Shown: positions 1 through 5,138 of the stretch, piece after piece
How the letters are laid out: each line of letters opens with the position of its first letter
Position numbering within the stretch: the first letter of the stretch is position 1
Origin: Acidobacteriaceae bacterium
GTDB lineage: Bacteria > Acidobacteriota > Terriglobia > Terriglobales > Acidobacteriaceae
Assembly (NCBI GenBank): GCA_030040175.1
Contig: JASHUF010000174.1
Span: forward strand, 1-8,656
Reading direction: 5' to 3'
DNA length: 8,656 bases
Made by a program: the position numbers and the translations under genes
Notes under the pieces: model-generated
What the model saw: only the letters and a program-made list of their open reading frames with translations
What the model was told of the DNA's origin: nothing
Databases searched by the model: none

Positions 1-588
1 GGGCAATTCGTTGCGAGTCCCGGTGAGATTGAATTGCGCATAGCGCCAGGCGGCCATGTCTTCAAAGCCGTCGGCCGAGGATTGGTTTTGCGCGCGCCAG
101 TCGTAAAAATCGGCGGGCGCGACGACGTTGTAGTCGTATTTCGGCGTGTTGAGCTCGGGCGCGCGGAAGTGCTCGTAGATCATCACCAAGTGCGAAGGGT
201 CGCGGAAGGGAAGCGGGCGCAGGAGCACGGAGCGCACCACGGTGAAAAGCGAGGTGCTGGCGCCGATGCACAGGGCGATGACGGCAACGGCGACGAAGGT
301 AAAGCCGGGTGTGCGGCGGAGGGTGCGGAAACCGAGGCGCAGATCGCGGAGGAGGGATTCGAGGCCGTTCCAGCTCCACGAGGCGCGGCTTTGGTCGCGC
401 ACAAGGGCGGGGTTGCCGAACGCACGCAGCGCCGCGGCCCGGGCTTCTACCGGGCTCATGCCGGCGGCGCGGTTTTCTTCTATCTGGCGGTCAAGGTGGA
501 AATGGAGCTCGGCGTCGAGCTGGGTGGTGGAGCGGCCGCGCGCGAACAGCGTGCGGAGTTTCATGACGAATTGGTGGAACCAGCGCAT
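1..588 (-). CDS. ADOP-type ABC transporter permease (MacB-like), N-terminal part, cut by the window edge
   Basis: Inner-membrane permease of the acidobacterial duplicated orphan permease type, related to MacB/FtsX permeases. Translating the minus strand from the ATG at 588-586 gives 195 codons with no stop, so the gene continues beyond base 1. Residues about 20-60 carry the charged cytosolic leader typical of ADOPs (LDAELHFHLDRQIEE, then MSPVEARAAALRAFGN). Residues about 80-95 (RDLRLGFRTLRRTPGF) lead into the first membrane helix at about 96-120, followed by VLLRPLPFRDPSHLV and the start of the periplasmic MacB_PCD-like domain. It lies 76 bases downstream of padR on the same strand, the standard arrangement for this family. 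No Shine-Dalgarno sequence is visible; a short repeat abuts the start codon. A second in-frame ATG lies at codon 9. The transported substrate is unknown; such permeases usually lack a linked ATPase gene. Family assignment is firm, function is not. Confidence 0.88.
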   Translation of the reverse strand, partial: MRWFHQFVMKLRTLFARGRSTTQLDAELHFHLDRQIEENRAAGMSPVEARAAALRAFGNPALVRDQSRASWSWNGLESLLRDLRLGFRTLRRTPGFTFVAVAVIALCIGASTSLFTVVRSVLLRPLPFRDPSHLVMIYEHFRAPELNTPKYDYNVVAPADFYDWRAQNQSSADGFEDMAAWRYAQFNLTGTRNELP

Positions 589-589
589 G

Positions 590-661
590 GTCAGTTGTCA
601 GGGGTCAGCGTCCTGTTCCCTGTTCTCTACTCCTTTGTTCCCTCGGCCCCTTGGTCCCTGC
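590..661. repeat. Short word-like degenerate repeats in the padR-ADOP spacer
   Basis: Almost the whole spacer between padR and the ADOP gene consists of short repeated words. On the plus strand, three 7-base units GTCAGTT, GTCAGGG and GTCAGCG run head to tail at 590-610. They are followed to 661 by several copies of a TTCCCTG/TTCCCTC/GTCCCTG word. Read on the coding (minus) strand these are CTGAC- and GGGAACA-type words. The array touches the ADOP start codon and displaces any recognisable ribosome binding site. Its function is unknown. Confidence 0.5.
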
Positions 662-664
662 CTT

Positions 665-994
665 TCACGCCTCGCTCACGATGAGGTTGATGGCCGCGGA
701 GAGGCGGCTCCAGTTGGCGGCTTCGGCTTCGAGCTGCTTGCGGCCGGCGGCAGTGAGCACATAGAACTTGGCCTGGCGTCCGGTTTCGCTCTCGGCCCAG
801 CGGGCCTTGATCCAGCCCTGCTGCTCCAGGCGATGGAGCGCGGGATAGAGCGAGCCCTGCTGCACCTGCAACACCTCGCCCGAGACCTGCTGGATGCGCT
901 TGGCGATCGCCCACCCGTGCATGGGGTCGAGGGTGAGGGTCTTGAGGATCAGCAGATCGAGAGTGCCTTGAACCAGATCGCTTGGCTTGCCCAT
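665..994 (-). CDS. PadR family transcriptional regulator
   Basis: A 109-residue one-domain repressor-type protein of the short PadR class. The opening DLVQGTLDLLILKTL (residues 6-20), the motif MHGWAIAKRIQQVSGE (25-40), QQGSLYPALHRLEQQGWI (45-62) and the wing strand ETGRQAKFYVLTAAGRKQL (70-88) are the canonical PadR winged-helix signatures; the tail (89-109) is the short dimerisation helix. Acidobacterial ADOP permeases are very often preceded by such a gene, and here the permease follows 76 bases downstream, so the two are probably one transcript. The promoter at 1042-1070 contains a perfect inverted repeat suitable for autoregulation. The start codon (994-992) has only a weak GGGGA ribosome-binding candidate, which sits in a leader hairpin. 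The inducing ligand is unknown. Confidence 0.93.
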   Translation of the reverse strand: MGKPSDLVQGTLDLLILKTLTLDPMHGWAIAKRIQQVSGEVLQVQQGSLYPALHRLEQQGWIKARWAESETGRQAKFYVLTAAGRKQLEAEAANWSRLSAAINLIVSEA

Positions 995-1004
995 AGGTTT
1001 TGGT

Positions 1005-1028
1005 CCCCGGCGGGCTTGCTCGCCGGGG
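1005..1028 (-). promoter_or_regulatory. Hairpin in the padR leader, covering the Shine-Dalgarno-like bases
   Basis: CCCCGGCG (1005-1012) and CGCCGGGG (1021-1028) form a perfect 8-base-pair GC-only stem with an 8-base loop. In the padR transcript it lies 10 bases upstream of the ATG and close to the predicted 5' end. The only purine-rich ribosome-binding candidate for padR (GGGGA, about 1008-1004) is part of the stem. The stem is plain in the sequence; a role in limiting translation is inference. Confidence 0.5.
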
Positions 1029-1041
1029 CTGATACCTAGAT

Positions 1042-1070
1042 TATCTACACAAGGTTGTGTAGATCGTCAA
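1042..1070 (-). promoter_or_regulatory. padR promoter with palindromic operator in the -35/-10 spacer
   Basis: On the minus strand TTGACG (1070-1065) and TAGATA (1047-1042) form a good sigma-70-type promoter with a 17-base spacer. The spacer, plus most of the -10, is a perfect inverted repeat: ATCTACACAA (1043-1052), two bases, TTGTGTAGAT (1055-1064). A dimeric regulator bound here would block RNA polymerase. PadR proteins commonly repress their own operons through such dyads, so PadR binding is the likely reading. Transcription would start near 1035, giving a leader of about 40 bases. The promoter and dyad are seen directly; the identity of the binding protein is inferred. Confidence 0.72.
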
Positions 1071-1125
1071 GGTATGGTCGCCCCTTTGTGACCAATGGGT
1101 TGCGCATAGCGGTGAGCGGGTCACT

Positions 1126-1154
1126 TTTCCGTTTTCGGGAATAGGGTGTATGCT
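1126..1154 (+). promoter_or_regulatory. Possible promoter of the cytidylate-kinase-like gene
   Basis: An extended -10-like TGTATGCT (1147-1154) lies 17 bases after a poor -35 match, TTTCCG (1126-1131). Transcription would then begin near 1160, just upstream of the ATG at 1179, which would rule out the alternative GTG start at 1146. The -35 is weak, so this is tentative. Confidence 0.25.
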
Positions 1155-1178
1155 CCTTGTCGCGGGGTGATTGGCCAT

Positions 1179-1820
1179 ATGGCGCACGCGCCCACCAGAG
1201 TGATCACGGTTGAGCGGGAGTACGGCTCGCGCGGCGGGGAGTTTGCGCACGCGTTGGCGAAACGGCTGGGATGGCGGCTGCTGGATACGGAACTGGTGGA
1301 GGGAGCAGCCCGCATGGCCGGCGTGGACCCCAAGATGGCCGCCCGCTTCGACGAGCGGCTGGACCCCTGGTACTACCGCTATGGGAAGATCTTCTGGCAG
1401 GACTCGTCCATGTCCACCACGGGCAACTCCGAGGAGCAGATCTTCGACTCCGACCGGATGCTGGCGTTGATTCACAAACAGATCATGGAAGAGGCCCGGG
1501 AGGGTCACTGCGTGCTGGTGGGCCGGGGCTCGGCCTGCGCGCTGGCCGGGCAGCCGGGGTGCTTCCACATCTTCGTGTACGCGACCGTGAGCGCCAAGAA
1601 GGACTGGTTCACACACAGGTTTCCGCGCCAGGCGGAGCACGCCGAGCACGAACTGGCCGCCTTTGACAAGCGGCGCGCCGCCGTGATCCGCAAGTTTTAC
1701 CAGCAGGAGTGGTGCTCGCGCGGCCTGTATCACATGCTGCTGAACTCCTGCATGGGCTTTGAGGCCATGATCTCGGCCGTCGAGTGCGCAGCGGGCTTGT
1801 GTCCCGCGCCGGCGCGGTGA
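1179..1820 (+). CDS. Cytidylate kinase-like family protein
   Basis: A 213-residue P-loop nucleotide-kinase-like protein of the Cytidylate_kin2 type. Residues 8-36 (VITVEREYGSRGGEFA, then LAKRLGWRLLDTELV) match the family's opening, with a glycine-rich loop that differs from the classical GxGKGT Walker A by lacking its lysine. Residues 111-118 (CVLVGRGS) and FHIFVYA (129-135) are the conserved central strands, and FDKRRAAVIRKFYQQEW (162-178) the arginine-rich lid/helix region. The family resembles CMP kinase but is mostly uncharacterised, so the substrate should not be assumed. I chose ATG 1179 over the upstream GTG at 1146 because GGGGTGA lies about 10 bases ahead of it and because residues before it match nothing in the family. 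The gene diverges from padR and converges on the toxin-antitoxin pair, whose last stop is only 30 bases away. Confidence 0.82.
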   Translation: MAHAPTRVITVEREYGSRGGEFAHALAKRLGWRLLDTELVEGAARMAGVDPKMAARFDERLDPWYYRYGKIFWQDSSMSTTGNSEEQIFDSDRMLALIHKQIMEEAREGHCVLVGRGSACALAGQPGCFHIFVYATVSAKKDWFTHRFPRQAEHAEHELAAFDKRRAAVIRKFYQQEWCSRGLYHMLLNSCMGFEAMISAVECAAGLCPAPAR

Positions 1821-1850
1821 GGGCACTGAAAATGTGGGCTGATCCCGTAT

Positions 1851-2213
1851 CTAAAGAAACCTCTTAAACTCTTTCCGAAAACTTCTTGAGTTTCTGGCTG
1901 CCGTGATGATTCTTTCCAGTATCTCGAAGCGGAGCGGCTTCTGCATCGTAATGAGTTTCCCGACAAGCGAGTCGAGATTCAACCGTGGAGTAATCTCCCG
2001 CGCATCTCGGAACGCGACGTAAGATGATTTGGTAATCCACTCGTGATCTCCTATCTCTAGCACGCACTCCTTCCCAGCTCGTATGTAGTCACTGGTGATG
2101 TTAACGATGTGGAAGGTACCGCTGTTCTTGGAGGGATCAGAGATTACGAAGAAAAGGTGCGGTGTGTCGTATCGAGGTGGAACCGCCATTGTAAAGGCGT
2201 CACCGAGTTTCAT
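1851..2213 (-). CDS. Hypothetical protein, candidate toxin of a Panacea-type toxin-antitoxin pair
   Basis: A 120-residue basic protein with no family I can name with certainty. Residues 16-66 contain alternating beta-type segments (PHLFFVISDP, TFHIVNITSD, CVLEIGDHEWI), then TKSSYVAFRDAREI, followed by a helical, strongly basic tail ending RSFRKEFKRFL. The pattern 'hydrophobic VIS / VNITS / GDHxxI / SYVxYxxA' resembles a widespread small-protein type seen next to antitoxin-like genes, and its strand layout would suit a PemK/MazF-like barrel; that is inference. It begins nine bases after the stop of the Panacea gene with no Shine-Dalgarno sequence, so it is probably translated by coupling. An ATG at 2220 gives only a six-codon frame, so ATG 2213 is the start. 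Base composition is far more AT-rich than the neighbouring kinase and alr genes. Confidence 0.7.
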   Translation of the reverse strand: MKLGDAFTMAVPPRYDTPHLFFVISDPSKNSGTFHIVNITSDYIRAGKECVLEIGDHEWITKSSYVAFRDAREITPRLNLDSLVGKLITMQKPLRFEILERIITAARNSRSFRKEFKRFL

Positions 2214-2222
2214 TCGCCATGC

Positions 2223-2918
2223 CTAGAGTTTGCCTAACAGTTTGTCTATCTGCTTGAATGTCTCGCTTGACTCCTCAATCATTTTGATCTCGGCATCAGT
2301 TCGCCCCGCAGCGCGCAGGATCTCCGCCGGGTCAATTGCACGGCTGCTGTCTGAAGGGTCTTTCCATTCGGGGCAGTTGTCATGGAGCCATTTCGAGACC
2401 TCCCAAGGAGCAACACTGTGAATTTCCAATCGCGCAGCTTCCAAGACGTCTTGCTCGTCTTCGGACAGCGGTCCAAGATCTGGCTCCTTCAGCAGGCGAA
2501 TCGTGTTGCCGACAGTCTGGCTGAAGTTCGAGTTCCACTCCCTCAAGTCGTCTGCGGTCCCCTGCCCTCTAAACAAGTTGTAAATCCTGCTCAGGACCGG
2601 CCCCTTAGGCATTGCGACCATCCTGTCCCCGGTAACCGTTTTTCCCCATAATTCAAGAGCTTTCTTATCAGCGACATATAGCATCTTAATTGAAAGAAAC
2701 ATGTCCAGCTCGCCTGCCTCGCGTTCTGCAAGGAAGGCCGTCGCTGCGATCGCTTTCCGAATATCGAATACAAACGAAATTGGCATTTTCGCTTTTGATT
2801 CGCTCTTTTCAGCAGAAATTTTACACCAATCTGGCCCAAGAGCTTTAGGCTTTTGCGTGGTTTCGCAATCACCAAGTATCAATTTGTTAAGCTCTGCTAC
2901 CGACGGAATGAAATTCAT
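2223..2918 (-). CDS. Panacea/SocA-like (DUF4065) domain protein, candidate antitoxin
   Basis: A 231-residue protein with a Panacea (DUF4065, SocA-like) domain at about residues 53-205. The key stretch is IKMLYVADKKALELWG (77-92), then TGDRMVAMPKGPV (96-108) and RIYNLF (111-116), the family's hallmark. LSEDEQDVLEAA (151-162), PWEVSKWLHDNCPEWKDP (171-188) and the IDPAEIL segment (195-201) complete its C-terminal half. Panacea domains act as antitoxins for many unrelated toxins (PanAT systems), and SocA is a proteolytic adaptor for its toxin. Residues 1-45 are an extension of unknown role; an internal ATG at codon 45 (2786) could give a shorter protein. The ATG at 2918 overlaps the alr stop as ATGA, which suggests reinitiation after alr. 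The partner gene follows after nine bases. Sample rows are AT-rich (2761-2820 has 20 G/C of 60), unlike alr, suggesting transfer. Confidence 0.82.
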   Translation of the reverse strand: MNFIPSVAELNKLILGDCETTQKPKALGPDWCKISAEKSESKAKMPISFVFDIRKAIAATAFLAEREAGELDMFLSIKMLYVADKKALELWGKTVTGDRMVAMPKGPVLSRIYNLFRGQGTADDLREWNSNFSQTVGNTIRLLKEPDLGPLSEDEQDVLEAARLEIHSVAPWEVSKWLHDNCPEWKDPSDSSRAIDPAEILRAAGRTDAEIKMIEESSETFKQIDKLLGKL

Positions 2919-4183
2919 CTGAGAAGAGACGCTTTAACTGCAACTGCGCCTCCTTGAATGGGTTCTGCATGCTTTATCCCCAACCGCGGCACCCGCGCCC
3001 CAATCCGCGTGAACACCTCCCAGGGGATGGTCCCGCCCGCGCGGGCGTGGTCAAACGCGGTGATCGTCTCGCCGCCCTGTTCGCCAATGAGTACCACCTC
3101 ATCGCCGGGCGCAACGCCGGGAATCCCGGTAACGTCGAGAACCGTCTGGTCCATGGAGATGCGGCCCACGACGGGCGCGCGCTCGCCTCGGACGAGCAGG
3201 CTGAAGCGGTTACTCAGGCTGCGGTCGAGACCGTCGCCGTACCCGGCCGCGACCAGCGCCAGGCGCATGGGCTCTGTGGCGACAAAAGTCCCGTTGTAGC
3301 CCACCTGCGTGCCCGCGGGAACGGAGCGCACGGTAACGACCTGCGATTTCCAACGGAGAACTGGCGCAAGCGCGGCGCGGGCGCGCGCAAGCGATGCCGG
3401 CTCGGCGGGCGCGTACGGCGGCGTGAAAGCGGGATTGAACTCGGGAAGGAGGCCGTAGAGCGCGAGGCCGGGACGCAGCATGGCCTTCATGCCGTGGCGC
3501 GCGGCCAGCTCCGCGAGCGAGGGAGCCAGGCCGGCGAGGAGCGCGGCGGAGTTGCCCACGTTGAGCCACTCGGCAAAATGGCCGGCGGAAGAGATGCGGC
3601 CGAGGGCCTGGTCGAGGAGAGCGAGCTGGGACTGCGTGATTTCGCCGCCGGCTTCGTCGGCCGCAAACAGGTGGGTCATCACCGCTTCAAGGCGCAGCGG
3701 CGAACCCGGGCCAAAACGAGCCAGCAGCGGCGCCAGCGCGTTGGGATCGGCGCCCTGGCGGCTCATGCCGGTGTCGATCTCAAGATGGACAGGCACAGAT
3801 CCAGGCATCGTCCCGGAGGATGCGCTTGCCGCGTGGGCCGCTCGCTCCAGCTCGTCGAGATGCCACGGCTCCCAGGCGACGGGAGTGAGCCGGAAGGCGA
3901 GCGCCGCTTCGGCCTGGCCGGGAAAGATGCCGCCGATGATGAGAATTTGCGCGTCAGGACAAAGCGCCCGGGCGGCGATGCCTTCTTCCACGCTGGTGAC
4001 GCCGAGCCAGCGCGCGCCGGCCCGGACCACAGCAGGCGCGCAGAGCGCTAGCCCGTGGCCATAGGCGTTGGCCTTGACGATGGCGAGCAGCTCCGCGTGA
4101 GGCGCAGCCAGCGCAGCAAGGAAGCGGAAGTTCTCTTCGAGGGCGCGGGTGGAGATTTCCGCCCGGCAGGGACGCGTTGGCAT
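2915..4183 (-). CDS. alr: Alanine racemase
   Basis: PLP-dependent cytosolic enzyme interconverting L- and D-alanine, supplying D-alanine for peptidoglycan. From ATG 4183 the protein has 422 residues. The PLP lysine is in AIVKANAYGHG (K37); the second catalytic residue is the tyrosine of GYNGTF (Y296). Other family marks are the HLEIDTGMSRQG segment, WLNVGNSAA, MLRPGLALYG, GYGDGLDR (about 314-321) and GRISMDQ (340-346), with RVPR ending at residue 400. A GTG four codons upstream (4195) is an alternative start, but it coincides with the predicted transcription start. The last 22 codons beyond RVPR (2915-2983) are an unusual tail at about 48 percent GC, whereas the body exceeds 70 percent in sampled rows. 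Its stop overlaps the start of the Panacea gene. It is separated from the upstream YkgJ gene by 300 bases, so it probably has its own promoter. Confidence 0.95.
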   Translation of the reverse strand: MPTRPCRAEISTRALEENFRFLAALAAPHAELLAIVKANAYGHGLALCAPAVVRAGARWLGVTSVEEGIAARALCPDAQILIIGGIFPGQAEAALAFRLTPVAWEPWHLDELERAAHAASASSGTMPGSVPVHLEIDTGMSRQGADPNALAPLLARFGPGSPLRLEAVMTHLFAADEAGGEITQSQLALLDQALGRISSAGHFAEWLNVGNSAALLAGLAPSLAELAARHGMKAMLRPGLALYGLLPEFNPAFTPPYAPAEPASLARARAALAPVLRWKSQVVTVRSVPAGTQVGYNGTFVATEPMRLALVAAGYGDGLDRSLSNRFSLLVRGERAPVVGRISMDQTVLDVTGIPGVAPGDEVVLIGEQGGETITAFDHARAGGTIPWEVFTRIGARVPRLGIKHAEPIQGGAVAVKASLLR

Positions 4184-4200
4184 GGGGGCGTGCACGGTTC

Positions 4201-4206
4201 AGTGTA
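4201..4206 (-). promoter_or_regulatory. alr: Possible -10 element of alr
   Basis: TACACT on the minus strand (4206-4201) would place the transcript start at about 4195, a dozen bases before the chosen ATG. No convincing -35 lies 16-18 bases upstream, so this is a weak call. Confidence 0.25.
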
Positions 4207-4510
4207 CGGCACGGGCTAAAGAACCGTCGCGCTCCGCACTGGTTCAGCTTGGACGGTACCGGCCTGAGTGTTCGCGTGAAAACTGACAACTTCCGTGCCG
4301 GTTTTGCGGTAAGCATCCCGGAGGGATGTCGCGAGAATAGCCCCAGATGGAGCTGTCGGCCGCCTCGCGGACGACAAACGCAATCCTGGGAAAGGGGCAC
4401 AATAAGAATCTTCAGCCCCGTAGGGGCGACGGAACCGAGCCGCGACCTTGAGTTGTCACGCAGTCCCTTCAGCCCGCACATCCCCTCGCAATAACCCCGG
4501 GGGTTCAGCT
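4207..4510. other. Gene-free spacer with small hairpins, probable intergenic repeat debris
   Basis: No convincing gene lies in this stretch between alr and the YkgJ gene, both on the minus strand. It contains two compact perfect hairpins with three-base loops: CATCCC-GGA-GGGATG (4314-4328) and GCCCC-GTA-GGGGC (4415-4427). A weaker AACCC/GGGTT stem (4493-4505) lies just past the YkgJ stop and has no T-run after it. The hairpins sit in a stretch (about 4311-4440) that reads like the short palindromic intergenic repeats common in Acidobacteriota and Planctomycetota, sometimes tied to REP-associated transposases. No second copy is present in this window, so repeat status is inferred. A 105-codon open frame on the plus strand (4177-4494) runs through these hairpins and has no protein-like features. 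Confidence 0.45.
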
Positions 4511-5110
4511 TTACCCCAGCAGGGCGAAAGCCACAACCGTCTCCTCTTCCGAGCTGAGCTCGTCAAGAATCTCCGATTCAAGATCGCTGGGAACGTCCAT
4601 CTCGCAGGCCGCCACCTCCTCCGGCGTTGCGCCGGTGAAGCAGAGCTCGCAGTGGCCGAGAGCCTCGGCGCCCGATTCGCTCCCGGCGCGGACGGGCGGC
4701 CCAAAGACGCGGCAGGTCATGGGGCGAAAGGCGTACACCGAGCAGAGGCCGGTCGAAAGGTCGAGCGCGGGACAGGGCGCGTCATTGGCGTAACTCTCAA
4801 TTTTCTCTTCGTCGGTGACTCCCGTGCCAAGAATGCCGGTGTTGCGGTGGCCGGGAAAATCCGCGCCGTACTCGGCGAGCCAGGCGCGGGCGCGGGCTTT
4901 GATGGCCTCGGCCGTCGCAGGGTCCGCCGCACGCAGCGCCTCCATGCCGGAGCGCAGTCGCGCGGCATCGAGGGCGTTGATGCGGAAAGCTCCGTAACAG
5001 CATTGCGTGCAGCCGGGACGGCAGACGAGATGGGGCCCGGCGCGTCGCGCCGCATCGGCAAAGGACGCGTCGGCGATCTGGACCAGCTCGGCGTCGCGGG
5101 CGGTGAGCAT
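4511..5110 (-). CDS. YkgJ family cysteine cluster protein
   Basis: A 199-residue protein of the YkgJ (CxxCxxCC) family, thought to bind a zinc or iron-sulfur centre; the biochemical role is unknown. The N-terminal cluster is CRPGCTQCC (C30, C34, C37, C38). More cysteines follow in CPALD (C113), GLCSVYAFRPMTCRVFGPP (C123, C133), HCELC (C154, C157) and C169. The YxxRPxxCRxF segment is a family hallmark. The C-terminus is acidic (LDELSSEEE). The open frame extends upstream to 5248, but I chose ATG 5110: the upstream extension (residues before MLTARDAEL) is arginine/serine/proline-rich, matches nothing, and overlaps the end of the regulator gene. With this start the two genes are 28 bases apart and probably co-transcribed. 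No Shine-Dalgarno sequence is visible. Confidence 0.87.
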   Translation of the reverse strand: MLTARDAELVQIADASFADAARRAGPHLVCRPGCTQCCYGAFRINALDAARLRSGMEALRAADPATAEAIKARARAWLAEYGADFPGHRNTGILGTGVTDEEKIESYANDAPCPALDLSTGLCSVYAFRPMTCRVFGPPVRAGSESGAEALGHCELCFTGATPEEVAACEMDVPSDLESEILDELSSEEETVVAFALLG

Positions 5111-5138
5111 GAGGGGATGATAGCGGGTGGGCAACGGG

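Noticed and set aside
1075..1094. Second operator between padR and the kinase-like gene (TGGTC ... GACCA)
   Set aside because: Only five bases per arm match exactly, with a long spacer; too weak to call in this context.
1041..1826. 261-codon open frame on the minus strand opposite the kinase-like gene
   Set aside because: It is the antisense shadow of the cytidylate-kinase-like gene, runs across the padR promoter, and its translation has no family features.
2954..4051. 365-codon open frame on the plus strand opposite alr
   Set aside because: The opposite strand encodes a complete alanine racemase with its catalytic residues; the plus-strand frame is a by-product of high GC.
4177..4494. 105-codon plus-strand open frame in the alr upstream spacer
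   Set aside because: It runs through hairpin-bearing non-coding DNA, has no ribosome binding site in normal context and no protein-like composition; likely a spurious frame over repeat debris.
4493..4505. Rho-independent terminator after the YkgJ gene
   Set aside because: The stem is only about five base pairs and no T-run follows on the minus strand.
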